A stretch of 53,921 nucleotides of DNA from an uncultured Bacteroidales bacterium (GTDB taxonomy: Bacteria; Bacteroidota; Bacteroidia; Bacteroidales; Bacteroidaceae), in the NCBI GenBank assembly GCA_902778265.1, contig CACYXI010000004.1:1-53921 (forward strand), in the 5' to 3' direction. Both the position numbers and the translations under genes were made by a program. Below the pieces are notes generated by a model, which was not told the DNA's origin, searched no databases, and was given only the letters and a program-made list of their open reading frames with translations. Below, in pieces: positions 1 through 8,640 of this stretch (the first letter of the stretch is position 1; each line of letters opens with the position of its first letter).

Positions 1-160
1 GAATTCGACAAATGCGCACCTTTGGTGCTTGAACTGACAATAATTACCAATCTTACCAATCTTTAACCAATAAAAAATTTAAATTTAAAAGATAATTTAT
101 GGAAAAAGATTGGTAAGATTGGTAATTATTGTCAGTTAAAAGCAGCTTGCTGCCACACGT
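1..160. repeat. Palindromic repeat AACTGACAATAATTACC, copy 1
   Basis: Perfect 33-bp inverted arms at 32-64 and 105-137 begin AACTGACAATAATTACC and contain two tandem copies of a TTACCAATC unit. The left flank carries a small palindrome GCACCTTTGGTGC (17-29) and the right flank carries GCAGCTTGCTGC (142-153). The same element, or its reverse complement, recurs at 27213-27296, 28986-29299 and 33917-34011. No coding sequence is visible before 420. Positions 160-300 hold short motifs shared with other spacers (CTTTGCGTCTT, TAAATGGTAAATGG) and nothing else I recognise. Confidence 0.9.
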
Positions 161-305
161 TTGTTCAAGAAAAAACTTTGCGTCTTGGCGACTTTGCGTT
201 TGAAAAGATTCAGGGAAAAACCCGAAATTGTACTTTGTAAATGGTAAATGGCAAATGATTTTTGTTTTTTTTCTTCGAAAGTTTTTTATTTTTCAGTTAT
301 TTTAG

Positions 306-313
306 TAATTTTG
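306..313 (+). promoter_or_regulatory. Promoter -7 element for cysE (TAATTTTG)
   Basis: TAATTTTG matches the Bacteroidetes -7 consensus TAnnTTTG. A clear TTTG -33 element is not visible; the upstream stretch is T-rich. Transcription would begin near 318-320, just ahead of the leader hairpin. The 11-base string TAGTAATTTTG is identical at the GT117 promoter (9005-9015). Confidence 0.7.
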
Positions 314-318
314 CACTC

Positions 319-370
319 GACAAATATAAATAACGTGCGCCAGCCTTGAGGGCTGACACGCACTTTTGTC
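319..370 (+). promoter_or_regulatory. Structured 5' leader hairpin upstream of cysE (copy A)
   Basis: The core hairpin is GTGCG-C-CAGCC(loop)GGCTG-ACA-CGCAC at 335-363. It is flanked by an outer stem GACAAA (319-324) with TTTGTC (365-370). An almost identical core lies at 9035-9065 at the same distance from a -7 element, with a different but still complementary outer stem. This supports an RNA structure in the 5' untranslated region. Its function is unknown; the two downstream genes are unrelated. Confidence 0.65.
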
Positions 371-419
371 TTCATGCGAACGAAATATTTGCAACAAAAA
401 TATTGACACAACAAGAAAG

Positions 420-1364
420 ATGGCACCATCAAGTACAAATAAGACGCTCATCGAGACTGTGAGCAGACTCTCCGACAACGAGTCACTCAAAGGTCTGTTC
501 CACCAGCATCAGGAAGGTAATCCACTACCTTCAGGAGATGCCTTATCTGAAATCATACAGCTTGCACGCGGCATATTGTTCCCCGGCTATTATGGCCAGT
601 CATCGGTCAATAGACACACACTACCCTATCATATCGGCATAGACTTGGAAAGGATGCACAAACTGCTCTTTCAGCAGATTATGGCGGGATTGTGCTTTGC
701 CGACGAGGATTGTGATGATGAGAAAGATTGTCTCGATGGCGACAACTGCCTGCAAAGGAAAGCGAGAGAGATAACTAACCAACTTATTGCCAAACTGCCT
801 GAGATCCGCAAGATTCTGGCTACCGACATAGAGGCAGCCTATAACGGCGACCCAGCAGCAGTAAACTTTGGCGAGATAATATCATGCTATCCAGTAATCA
901 AGGCTTTGGTGAACTACCGTCTGGCTCATGAGCTTCATGTCATGGGCGTACCACTCATCCCTCGAATGATCTCGGAACTGGCTCATTCCGAGACAGGTAT
1001 CGACATACATCCGGCAGCATCTATCGGCCATCACTTCACCATAGACCACGGAACGGGCGTTGTGATTGGTGCAACGTGTATCATCGGAGACAACGTGAAG
1101 CTGTACCAAGGCGTCACACTTGGTGCACTAAGCTTCCCTCTCGATGAGAACGGCAACCCTATAAAGGGCATACCTCGCCACCCTATTCTTGAGGATGATG
1201 TGATAGTATATAGCAACGCTACGATTCTCGGCAGAATAACCATAGGCAAGGGTAGCGTGATAGGCGCTAACATCTGGATAACCGAGAATATAGCTCCTAA
1301 TACAAAGATTTACAAGAGTTTCCGCGATAACTCAGGAACAAACCAAAATGGATATGGAATTTAA
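420..1364 (+). CDS. cysE: Serine O-acetyltransferase (EpsC-like)
   Basis: Acetylates L-serine with acetyl-CoA to O-acetylserine, the committed cytosolic step of cysteine synthesis. The 314-residue product has a helical N-terminal part (about 1-170) and then a left-handed beta-helix of hexapeptide repeats. ETGIDIHPAASIG, IDHGTGVVIG and YQGVTLGA are the typical active-site and acetyl-CoA strands of the family, and the His residues in DIHP and DHGTG are the expected catalytic ones. The frame is open back to a TTG at 366, but that would start inside the leader hairpin. The ATG at 420, preceded by AAGAAAG, is the better start. The gene is expressed from the promoter at 306 through the structured leader. 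Its stop overlaps the next start by 17 bp, so the two genes are probably translationally coupled. The cysteine-pathway role is clear; what the leader senses, if anything, is not. Confidence 0.93.
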   Translation: MAPSSTNKTLIETVSRLSDNESLKGLFHQHQEGNPLPSGDALSEIIQLARGILFPGYYGQSSVNRHTLPYHIGIDLERMHKLLFQQIMAGLCFADEDCDDEKDCLDGDNCLQRKAREITNQLIAKLPEIRKILATDIEAAYNGDPAAVNFGEIISCYPVIKALVNYRLAHELHVMGVPLIPRMISELAHSETGIDIHPAASIGHHFTIDHGTGVVIGATCIIGDNVKLYQGVTLGALSFPLDENGNPIKGIPRHPILEDDVIVYSNATILGRITIGKGSVIGANIWITENIAPNTKIYKSFRDNSGTNQNGYGI

Positions 1365-2877
1365 AATGATAGCAAAGACCTTTATGGGTCTTGAAGAAGT
1401 ACTGGCTCAGGAGTTGACTGAACTCGGAGCTAAGAATATTGAAAAGGGTAATCGCATGGTAAGCTTCATCGGCGACAAGGAGATGATGTACCGTGCAAAC
1501 TTCCAGTTGCATACAGCCATCCGCATTCTCAAACCTATCGCAACATTCAAGGCTTCATCAGCCGAGGAGATGTACGAGAAGGTACAGGAGATTGACTGGA
1601 GCGAGTATATCGGGAAGGGCAAGACTTTCTCTGTTGATTCTGTAGTTTATTCGGAGGATTTCCGCAACTCACGCTTCGTGACCTACAAGGTGAAGGATGC
1701 CATCGTGGATCAGTTCCGTGAGAAGACAGGCGAGCGTCCGAACATATCAGTTTCAAGTCCGGACATACGTATCAGCATACATATCTCTGAAAACGACGCT
1801 ACCGTTGCGCTCGACTCAAGTGGTGAGTCTCTGCATCGTCGTGGCTATCGTCAGGAGAGCGTAGAGGCACCTTTGAACGAGGTACTTGCAGCAGGTATCA
1901 TAATGATGACAGGCTGGAAGGGTGAGACCGACTTTATCGACCCTATGTGTGGATCAGGAACTCTCGTGGTGGAGGCAGCCCTTATTGCACGCAATATTTC
2001 GCCAGGTGTGTTCCGTAAGGAGTTCGCCTTTGAGAAGTGGCCAGACTTTGATGCAGACCTCTTTGACGAGATCTATAACGACGATTCACGTGAGCGTGAG
2101 TTCGAGCATAAGATCTACGGCTATGACATTGATATGAAGGCTGTTAATACAGCATCTCTCAACGTGCGTGCAGCAGGTCTTAGCAAGGATGTTATCATAG
2201 AGCAGGCTGACTTTGCAGACTTCAAACAGCCAAAGGAGAAGGCTATCATGGTGACAAACCCACCTTACGGAGAGCGTATCTCTACGCCAAACCTTCTGGC
2301 TACATACAAGATGATTGGCGACAAGCTGAAGAACTGCTTCAAGGATAACGAGGCATGGGTGCTGAGCTATCGTCAGGAATGCTTTGAGCAGATTCGCCTA
2401 AAACCAAGCATCAAGATTCCTCTGTACAACGGCTCACTTGAATGCGAGTTGAGAAAGTATTGTCTGTTCAACGGTAAGTTCAGCGACTTCAGAGCTGAGG
2501 GTGGCGTTGTGAAGACCGAGGAAGAGAAGAGGCAGATGGCCGAGAAGTACAGATTCAAGAAGAATCGTGAGTTCAAGCAACGTATGGACGAGCAGGAGGA
2601 GAATGAGGAGCAGGATATCCGTTCATTCAAGTTCCTGTCGTTGGAGCGTCGTCGTGAGGCTGAGAAGCAGGAGCGCGAGCACAGGGAGCGCAAGAACTTC
2701 AAGCGCGAGGATCGCGATGGTGGCGACCGTAAGAACTTCAAGGGCGGCAAGAAGTTTGACCGCGAGGATCGTAAGGGCAGAAAGCCATTCGGCAAACGTG
2801 ACGACTTCAAGGGCGGCAAAGGTGGCAAGCGCGACAGCAAGTTCAGAAATGGCTTCATGGACGATGATGAGGATTAA
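1348..2877 (+). CDS. THUMP-domain class I SAM-dependent RNA methyltransferase (RlmL N-terminal-like)
   Basis: Predicted guanine-N2 methyltransferase acting on 23S rRNA or a related RNA. An N-terminal THUMP RNA-binding region (about 45-155) is followed by a Rossmann methyltransferase domain with DPMCGSGT near residue 198 (SAM loop) and NPPYGER at residue 304 (catalytic N-P-P-Y motif of N2-guanine and adenine methylases). After about residue 395 the protein becomes a long Lys/Arg/Asp/Glu-rich tail of over 100 residues, rich in KNFKGGKKFDRED-like segments, which is probably disordered and RNA-binding. ATGs at 1348, 1354 and 1366 are possible; 1348 or 1354 keeps the family N-terminus EFKMIAKTF. 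It overlaps cysE upstream, and its last codons overlap the peptidase start. The exact target base cannot be read from sequence. Confidence 0.88.
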   Translation: MDMEFKMIAKTFMGLEEVLAQELTELGAKNIEKGNRMVSFIGDKEMMYRANFQLHTAIRILKPIATFKASSAEEMYEKVQEIDWSEYIGKGKTFSVDSVVYSEDFRNSRFVTYKVKDAIVDQFREKTGERPNISVSSPDIRISIHISENDATVALDSSGESLHRRGYRQESVEAPLNEVLAAGIIMMTGWKGETDFIDPMCGSGTLVVEAALIARNISPGVFRKEFAFEKWPDFDADLFDEIYNDDSREREFEHKIYGYDIDMKAVNTASLNVRAAGLSKDVIIEQADFADFKQPKEKAIMVTNPPYGERISTPNLLATYKMIGDKLKNCFKDNEAWVLSYRQECFEQIRLKPSIKIPLYNGSLECELRKYCLFNGKFSDFRAEGGVVKTEEEKRQMAEKYRFKKNREFKQRMDEQEENEEQDIRSFKFLSLERRREAEKQEREHRERKNFKREDRDGGDRKNFKGGKKFDREDRKGRKPFGKRDDFKGGKGGKRDSKFRNGFMDDDED

Positions 2878-5107
2878 TCGTCTTGTCATATTATTGCTGA
2901 CACTCCTAACCACGATGATGATGCAGGCACAGGATAAGAAGTTGTTCACGTTGGAGGATCTTAACTTCGGCGGTACGAACTATCACAATATGCGTCCTGA
3001 GAATCGCTACACCACATGGTGGGGCGATGAACTTGTGCATCTTGACGTGGAGAGCGTTTACCTTATTAATAAGGAGAAAGTAACCGAGACTCTGCTTTTC
3101 ACACTCGAGGACATCAACAAATGGGCTGGTCTTGAGGGTGAGAATGCGGTTCGTGGTCTGCTTTCGGCTACTTTTCCATATTCGGGCAAGTCGCTTGTTC
3201 TTGTAAGCAACAAGGCAAAGCGAATGCTCGTTGACTTCAAGGCAAAGACGCTTGTATGGAGTCAGGAAAGGAAAGGCTCGTTGGAATGGAATGCCAAGAG
3301 CAAGGCTGACGCATATCTTGACAAGGATAATCTCTTTGTGCGTACCGAGGACGGTAAGACAACCCAACTTTCGACAGACGGGAGTAGGGAGATTGTTTAT
3401 GGCCAGAGCGTTCACAGGAATGAGTTCGGTATAGAGAAAGGTACTTTTTGGTCAGAGGATGGCAAGAAGTTGGCTTTCTACCGTATGGATCAGAGTATGG
3501 TGGCCGACTATCCACAGGTTGATCTCTTCCAGAGGGAAGCAAAACACGATCCAGACAAATACCCTATGGCAGGTATGACGAGCCATAAGGTGACGATTGG
3601 CGTGTATGATATTGACACTCAGAAGACTATCTACCTCAACGTAGGAGATCCAACGGACAGGTATTTCTCAAATATCACGTGGTCGTCTGACGGAAAGAGC
3701 ATCTATCTATATGAACTGAATCGCGATCAGAACGACTGCACTCTTGACGAGTATTCGGCAGAAAATGGCGAGAAGATTCGTACTCTCTATAGGGAAAAGG
3801 ATGATAAATACGTAGAGCCTCTGCATCCTATTGCTTTCATTCCTTGGGATAAGCAGAAGTTCCTGATGTGGAGTCAGAAGGATGGGTATATGCATTTGTA
3901 TCTGGCCTCTCCCCCCGCCCTGACACATACTCCGATGTTATCAACATCGGACTTCCCCCGTAGGGAGGGAGCCGGTTCGAGTTCGGGTAATCTGCATTTA
4001 AGACAGCTGACGAAGGGAAATTTCGTGGTGGATGAGATTCTCGGTTTCTGCGCAAAGACAAAGAGCGTGATTATCAGGAGCAACGAGGCTAATCCTCTCC
4101 AGATGAACCTATGGAGCGTGAACATAGAAACAGGTAAGCGCACCATGGTTGACAAAGGTAAGGGTGTGCACAAAGGCAAGTTGAGCGAATCAGGACTTTA
4201 CATAATGGACTCATACTCAGAGCCTACGGTACCGCACAATATCGACATTCTCTTCACAACGAACAAGAAGCCAGTACGTTATCTCACGGCAAAGAATCCG
4301 TGGGAAGGCTATCAGGTTCCAGAGTATATCAACGGAACTATCAAGGCTGCTGATGGAGTAACAGATTTGTATTGGCGAATGGTTCGTCCTGCTGATTTCG
4401 ATCCTAACAAGAAATACCCAACCGTGGTTTACGTCTATGGCGGTCCTCATGCTCATAACGTGGATGCTTCATGGCATTGGGCTTCACGCTCTTGGGAGAC
4501 CTATATGGCTCAGAAAGGATATATCCTTTTCATTCTCGACAACAGAGGTTCAGAGAACCGAGGCAAGGAGTTTGAGCAGGTAACATTCCGTCATCTTGGT
4601 CAGGAAGAGATGAAGGATCAGATGTGTGGTGTGAACTATCTAAAGTCACTTCCTTACGTTGATGCCGACAGGCTTGGTGTTCATGGCTGGAGCTTTGGCG
4701 GTTTTATGACGATATCCCTCATGACCAACTATCCTGACGTGTTTAAGGTAGGAGTGGCAGGTGGTCCCGTAATCGACTGGAAATGGTACGAGGTGATGTA
4801 TGGCGAACGCTATATGGATACTCCCCAGACGAATCCAGAAGGCTACGAGCAGACATCTCTCTTGAACAAGGCTAAGAACCTCAAGGGCAGGCTTCAGATC
4901 ATAACAGGCATGAACGACCCTACGGTTGTTCCTCAGAATTGCCTTATGTTCCTTAACGCTTGCAGCGAGGCTGGCACTCAGCCAGATTTCTTCGCATATC
5001 CGGGCGAGGGGCATAACATGAAGGGGCACAAGAGCGTGCATCTGCATGAGAGGATTACGAGGTATTTTGAGGACTATCTAAAGACCCACCCCCAGCCCCT
5101 CCCATAA
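2864..5107 (+). CDS. Dipeptidyl peptidase IV family serine peptidase (S9B)
   Basis: Exported peptidase that removes N-terminal dipeptides, usually after proline, in peptide scavenging. The frame runs open upstream, but the natural start is the ATG at 2864 or 2867, which gives a signal peptide (RINRLVILLLTLLTT, cleavage near MQAQ) and about 747 residues, the normal family size. The beta-propeller region spans about 30-500 and the alpha/beta hydrolase domain the rest. Ser610 in GWSFGG, Asp685 in GMNDPT and His717 in GEGHNM form the triad, and YGGPHAHNV is the usual oxyanion region. Two oddities are visible. A 72-bp in-frame intergenic-type repeat lies within the propeller (3904-3975). The last residues (THPQPLP) are encoded by another spacer repeat, so the native C-terminus has been replaced or extended. 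The start overlaps the methyltransferase stop. Confidence 0.9.
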   Translation: MMRINRLVILLLTLLTTMMMQAQDKKLFTLEDLNFGGTNYHNMRPENRYTTWWGDELVHLDVESVYLINKEKVTETLLFTLEDINKWAGLEGENAVRGLLSATFPYSGKSLVLVSNKAKRMLVDFKAKTLVWSQERKGSLEWNAKSKADAYLDKDNLFVRTEDGKTTQLSTDGSREIVYGQSVHRNEFGIEKGTFWSEDGKKLAFYRMDQSMVADYPQVDLFQREAKHDPDKYPMAGMTSHKVTIGVYDIDTQKTIYLNVGDPTDRYFSNITWSSDGKSIYLYELNRDQNDCTLDEYSAENGEKIRTLYREKDDKYVEPLHPIAFIPWDKQKFLMWSQKDGYMHLYLASPPALTHTPMLSTSDFPRREGAGSSSGNLHLRQLTKGNFVVDEILGFCAKTKSVIIRSNEANPLQMNLWSVNIETGKRTMVDKGKGVHKGKLSESGLYIMDSYSEPTVPHNIDILFTTNKKPVRYLTAKNPWEGYQVPEYINGTIKAADGVTDLYWRMVRPADFDPNKKYPTVVYVYGGPHAHNVDASWHWASRSWETYMAQKGYILFILDNRGSENRGKEFEQVTFRHLGQEEMKDQMCGVNYLKSLPYVDADRLGVHGWSFGGFMTISLMTNYPDVFKVGVAGGPVIDWKWYEVMYGERYMDTPQTNPEGYEQTSLLNKAKNLKGRLQIITGMNDPTVVPQNCLMFLNACSEAGTQPDFFAYPGEGHNMKGHKSVHLHERITRYFEDYLKTHPQPLP
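3904..3975. repeat. Intergenic-type palindromic repeat inserted in frame inside the peptidase gene
   Basis: The 18 bases GGCCTCTCCCCCCGCCCT (3904-3921) and the 21 bases at 3955-3975 (CCCCCGTAGGG through GCCGG) are identical to a continuous 39-bp spacer repeat at 9106-9144. Here they are separated by 33 extra bases (3922-3954) containing a perfect 9-bp-arm palindrome TCCGATGTT/AACATCGGA (3931-3951). The whole insert is 72 bp (24 codons), keeps the frame, and adds a Pro/Ser/Thr-rich loop between LYLA and LHLRQL of the propeller. Confidence 0.88.
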
Positions 5108-5122
5108 AGGGAGGGGAGTAGA
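5085..5122. repeat. G+C-rich palindromic repeat, left copy of an inverted pair around the purD upstream region
   Basis: Reads ACCCACCCCCAGCCCCTCCC, then ATAAAGGGAGGGGAGTAG. The reverse complement lies at 5227-5266 with only a few differences. The left copy contains the last seven codons and the stop codon of the peptidase gene. The inner palindrome is CCCCTCCC(ATAAA)GGGAGGGG, which could also act as a weak terminator. Confidence 0.85.
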
Positions 5123-5226
5123 TAATAATATCTACGACATGAGGAATGCGGTCTTTCTATATAAAAAATAAAAGACAAAGAATAACAATAATAAAAATGC
5201 GTACCCTCCGCAACAATAAGTAGTAA

Positions 5227-5266
5227 CTACTCCCCTCCCTTTATGGGAGGGGTTAGGGGGTGGGTC
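5227..5266. repeat. G+C-rich palindromic repeat, right inverted copy just before purD
   Basis: Reverse complement of 5085-5122, ending four bases before the purD ATG. The 104 bp between the copies is AT-rich and must hold the purD promoter if purD is not co-transcribed with the peptidase gene. I cannot pick a convincing TAnnTTTG there. Confidence 0.85.
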
Positions 5267-5269
5267 TAT

Positions 5270-6538
5270 ATGAAGATTTTACTATTAGGTTCAGGCGGTC
5301 GCGAACACGCCTTGGCATGGAAGATTGCGCAAAGCGCAAAGTGTGAGAAACTTTTCATCGCTCCTGGTAACGCAGGAACAGGTGAGGTAGGTGAAAACGT
5401 AGCTATCAAGGCTGACGACTTCGAGGCTATCAAGGCATTCGTTGTTGAGAATGGCGTAAATATGGTAGTCGTAGGTCCAGAGGATCCATTGGTAAAGGGC
5501 ATCTACGACAATCTTCTGAATGACGAGCGCACAAAGAACATTCCTGTTATAGGTCCTTCAAAGGCTGGTGCTGTTCTCGAAGGTTCTAAGGACTTCGCAA
5601 AGGCTTTCATGAAGCGTCACAACATCCCTACTGCTGCCTACGAGACATTCGACGGCAATCATGTAGAGGAAGGTTGTAAGTTCCTTGAGACCTTGAAGGC
5701 TCCTTACGTTCTGAAGGCTGACGGTCTTTGTGCAGGTAAGGGCGTGCTCATCATCGACAATCTTGAGGAGGCAAAGAAAGAGCTTCGCGAGATGCTTGGC
5801 GGTATGTTCGGCAACGCATCTTCACGTGTCGTTATCGAGGAATTCCTTTCAGGTATCGAGTGCTCAGTATTCGTTCTTACCGACGGCAAGAACTACAAGA
5901 TTCTTCCAGAGGCAAAGGACTACAAGCGTATCGGCGAGCACGACACAGGTCTTAATACTGGCGGTATGGGTAGCGTGACACCTGTTCCATTCGCAACAAA
6001 GGAGTGGATGCAGAAGGTTGACGAACGCATCATCCGTCCAACAGTTGAAGGTCTTGCTGAAGAGGGCATCGTATATAAGGGCTTTATCTTCTTCGGTCTT
6101 ATCAACGTGAATGGCGAACCTATGGTAATTGAGTATAACTGCCGTATGGGAGACCCTGAGACTGAGAGCGTTATGCTTCGTCTGAAGAGTGACATCGTTG
6201 ATCTCTTCGAGGGAGTAGCAAACGAGGATCTCGACAAGCGTGCTATCGAATTTGACGAGCGTGCTGCTGTTTGCGTTATGCTCGTTAGTGGTGGTTATCC
6301 ACAGGAATACGTTAAGGGCTACCCTATCACAGGCATCAAAGACGTTGAGGGCAGTATCGTGTTCCATGCAGGAACTGCGACCAAGGACGGTCAGGTTGTT
6401 ACGGCTGGCGGTCGTGTTATTGCTGTTAGCTCTTACGGCAAGGACAAGGAAGAGGCTCTGAAGAAGAGTTTCGCCGAGGCACAGAAGATTCAGTTTACAG
6501 ATAAGTACTTCCGTTCGGATATAGGACAGGATCTTTAA
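5270..6538 (+). CDS. purD: Phosphoribosylamine--glycine ligase
   Basis: Cytosolic ATP-dependent ligase joining glycine to phosphoribosylamine, the second step of purine synthesis. The 422-residue product is typical. The N-terminal [12 protein letters not shown], the ATP-grasp region [12 protein letters not shown], the ATP/Mg part [12 protein letters not shown] and [12 protein letters not shown] are all present. The frame is open for nine codons upstream, but those codons come from the spacer repeat at 5227-5266; [13 protein letters not shown] starting at 5270 is the canonical N-terminus. It stands alone here rather than in a pur operon. PurT, which acts on its product, is encoded at 39.2 kb. 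Confidence 0.96.
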   Translation: MKILLLGSGGREHALAWKIAQSAKCEKLFIAPGNAGTGEVGENVAIKADDFEAIKAFVVENGVNMVVVGPEDPLVKGIYDNLLNDERTKNIPVIGPSKAGAVLEGSKDFAKAFMKRHNIPTAAYETFDGNHVEEGCKFLETLKAPYVLKADGLCAGKGVLIIDNLEEAKKELREMLGGMFGNASSRVVIEEFLSGIECSVFVLTDGKNYKILPEAKDYKRIGEHDTGLNTGGMGSVTPVPFATKEWMQKVDERIIRPTVEGLAEEGIVYKGFIFFGLINVNGEPMVIEYNCRMGDPETESVMLRLKSDIVDLFEGVANEDLDKRAIEFDERAAVCVMLVSGGYPQEYVKGYPITGIKDVEGSIVFHAGTATKDGQVVTAGGRVIAVSSYGKDKEEALKKSFAEAQKIQFTDKYFRSDIGQDL

Positions 6539-6540
6539 TA

Positions 6541-6640
6541 AATGAAAAATTAAAAATGAAAAATTATAAAATACAGATTACTACTTTTGAGCGAAGAAAG
6601 TAACTTGTATTTTTCATTTTTCACTTTTCATTATTCATTT
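6541..6640. repeat. AT-rich palindrome made of AAAATG/TTTCATT units
   Basis: Left arm 6541-6575 (tandem AATGAAAAAT and TAAAAATGAA, ending in ATAAAATAC) pairs imperfectly with the right arm 6605-6640 (GTATTTTTCATTTTTCAC and so on). The loop holds a shorter inverted pair (TTACT/AGTAA). The same arms recur around 14158-14376. Confidence 0.75.
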
Positions 6641-6646
6641 AACCTG

Positions 6647-7597
6647 ATGAAACGTTTCCAGAATAGAGTAGCAGAAAGCTCGTTATCCCTACCGGTATCG
6701 GCAATTATTTGCATACTGATATGGTTTGCAGCAGGAGTGGTTTCCAAGAAACTTTGGATTCCGCTCTTGCTGACAGGCTTTTGCACCTATCTGATGGCAG
6801 AGATGAACAACCGCAACACACTTCTGAGAATAAGATCGAGGATGATGTCTTGCGTGTTCCTCTGGCTTGCCACTATGCAAGCAACAATAGCAACAAGTTG
6901 GAAGGCAGCTACCATACAGACGCTTATGGCTCTATGCACATACCTCCTTCTGTTCTGCTACAAAGACAAGAAGGAAGTGCCAAGCATATTCTGTATGGCA
7001 TTAATGATAAGCGCAGGAAGTATTATTTGGACACCATTTCTATATTTCCTACCAATAGTGATACTTTTGCTATGCACACCTCTATATGCAATATCATTCA
7101 AGGCAGTAAGCGCAATCGTAATGGGTATCGTGCTACCCTACTGGACTTTGATTCCATATTTCGTATATAAGGAAAACGTTGAATGGCTGAAGAGTCATTT
7201 CATGCCCTTGTATGACGGCTCCGTGTTTTTCAACTACTCACAACTTACGATTGGGCAAATCGTCTGTTACGCTATACTACTGATACTGATGCTGATAGGA
7301 TGGATTCACTTTGTCCGAACAGCATACAAGGACAAGCTAAAGACGAGAACGCTATACGATGTAATCATCACCTTGGCTGCATTCTTCGCGGTTATAGTCC
7401 CGATATTTCCGACATACGCCGACTATACTCTCGCTATGCTCACAATTGCCGTTAGTCCGTTGGCAGCCCATTATTTCTCTTTGACAAGTACCAAACTGAC
7501 AAACATCGTATTCATCATAGTACTGGCAATACTGGCTATGGTAGTAGCCACAGCTATTGGTACAGAATATTTTGAAAAACTGGTTGTCAGCAATTGA
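6647..7597 (+). CDS. Multi-pass membrane protein, unknown function (DUF6427-like)
   Basis: A 316-residue integral membrane protein with about nine hydrophobic segments (for example SLPVSAIICILIWFAAG, FLYFLPIVILLLC, IVCYAILLILMLIGWI, IVFIIVLAILAMVVATAIG) and short polar loops. It has no catalytic motif that I can name. The overall pattern resembles the Bacteroidetes DUF6427 group, a recognition from memory that I hold loosely. The frame is open 20 codons upstream, but those codons come from the AT-rich palindrome; the ATG at 6647 followed by MKRFQNRV is the sensible start. It sits between purD and a DedA-like gene on the same strand with short gaps. The neighbours give no functional clue beyond a membrane location. 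Confidence 0.75.
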   Translation: MKRFQNRVAESSLSLPVSAIICILIWFAAGVVSKKLWIPLLLTGFCTYLMAEMNNRNTLLRIRSRMMSCVFLWLATMQATIATSWKAATIQTLMALCTYLLLFCYKDKKEVPSIFCMALMISAGSIIWTPFLYFLPIVILLLCTPLYAISFKAVSAIVMGIVLPYWTLIPYFVYKENVEWLKSHFMPLYDGSVFFNYSQLTIGQIVCYAILLILMLIGWIHFVRTAYKDKLKTRTLYDVIITLAAFFAVIVPIFPTYADYTLAMLTIAVSPLAAHYFSLTSTKLTNIVFIIVLAILAMVVATAIGTEYFEKLVVSN

Positions 7598-7630
7598 GAA
7601 AATTGTAAATGGTAAATTGTAAATGCTAAG

Positions 7631-8065
7631 ATGCTTGACTTTCTAATACAATATGGTCCTATCGGAATGTTGATAGCAGCATTTATTGCTGGTAGCGTAT
7701 TTCCATTCTCTTCCGAGGCAGTAATGCTGGCTATGCTTGCAGCCGGCGTTGATCCTTGGGAAATGGTGATATATGCCTCTATCGGCAATACTGCCGGCTC
7801 AATGTTCAATTATAGCATAGGGCGAATGGGTAGGCTCGACTGGATTGAGAAATACCTCCACGTAAAGAAAGCGAGTCTTGACAAAGCCCAACGATTCATG
7901 GGAGGAAGAGGTGCCTGGATGGGATTCTTTGCCTTCCTACCGCTTATTGGTAGTGCCATATCAATATTACTCGGCCTTATGAGGGCAAATGTTTTCATCA
8001 CGCTCTTCAGCATAGGAGTCGGCAAGGTTATGAGATATTTGATTATCGCCTGGCCGTTTATATAA
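7631..8065 (+). CDS. DedA/VTT-family membrane protein (YqaA-like)
   Basis: A small DedA-superfamily protein of 144 residues in the inner membrane; the superfamily is linked to lipid flipping and envelope homeostasis. Visible features are IAAFIAGSVFPFSSEAVMLA (reentrant-type N-terminal segment with the conserved acidic residue), GNTAGSMFNYSIGR (the family G-N-x-x-G-x-x-x-x-Y-x-x-G pattern) and FFAFLPLIGSAISILLG. The length matches the short YqaA subgroup. The gene starts 33 bases after the preceding stop, in a spacer with TAAATGGTAAATTGTAAAT repetition. No partner is evident. A short in-frame tail at about 8118-8202 follows, which may be a gene remnant. Confidence 0.85.
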   Translation: MLDFLIQYGPIGMLIAAFIAGSVFPFSSEAVMLAMLAAGVDPWEMVIYASIGNTAGSMFNYSIGRMGRLDWIEKYLHVKKASLDKAQRFMGGRGAWMGFFAFLPLIGSAISILLGLMRANVFITLFSIGVGKVMRYLIIAWPFI

Positions 8066-8243
8066 CTCCAAACCATTATAACTATACCTAAATTATGCAG
8101 AAGAATAGAATAACACCATAGTTTATCACCACTCTTCAAGGATGCAAAGAACATAGAGAACATATCATTACCAGAAGAGTTCTGGGAGATCATAGGATAA
8201 AATAATCAGGATTTGATTCTTGCATAGCAAGATTTTGTTAAAC

Positions 8244-8630
8244 ATGGGAAAGAATAAGAAAAAAAAGAAGAATAAAACCAGACAATTTCAAAACAAGCCT
8301 TCCCATTGGGGTAGAAATATCAAATACATTATTGTAGCATCAAGTTTCATTATTGTTATTTTTAGTTGCATTCAAGACTGCATCGGCAATAAAAAGATTA
8401 AAAATAATGGAAAAATAACAACAGGTTGGGTTTATGACAAAGGCGTAGGAAGACGTTGTAATGACGTTAGACATTATTATTTCTTCGTAAACGGGAAAAA
8501 ATATACAGGACAATCTTCTCATGATGATAATCTGAATGTCGATGATCAAATAAAGGTAGTTTATTACCCCGAAAATCCAAGTATCAACCGCAGTTGGAAC
8601 TCCTACATTAGGATTCTTAAGGATGATTAG
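8244..8630 (+). CDS. Small membrane-anchored DUF3592-like protein
   Basis: Product of 128 residues: a very Lys-rich N-terminus (GKNKKKKKNKTRQ), one transmembrane segment (YIIVASSFIIVIFSCI, about 34-49), then a small extracytoplasmic domain. That domain has GKITTGWVYDKG, HYYFFVNGKKYTG and IKVVYYPENPSINRSW, which fits the DUF3592 pattern (a Y-x-F-x-V-x-G-x-x-Y strand and a closing V-x-Y-x-P-x-x-P). The function of that family is not established. The frame opens at a TTG at 8220, but the ATG at 8244 is the natural start. The gene is clearly more AT-rich than its neighbours, which suggests recent acquisition. A strong intrinsic terminator follows immediately. Confidence 0.65.
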   Translation: MGKNKKKKKNKTRQFQNKPSHWGRNIKYIIVASSFIIVIFSCIQDCIGNKKIKNNGKITTGWVYDKGVGRRCNDVRHYYFFVNGKKYTGQSSHDDNLNVDDQIKVVYYPENPSINRSWNSYIRILKDD

Positions 8631-8640
8631 TAAATACAGA

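Noticed and set aside
2567-2863. N-terminal extension of the peptidase frame
   Set aside because: It lies within the charged tail of the methyltransferase gene in another frame; the signal peptide begins at 2864/2867.
8118-8202. Short open tail ending LPEEFWEIIG after the DedA-like gene
   Set aside because: It looks faintly coding and could be a remnant, but is too short, has no start, and matches no family I can name.
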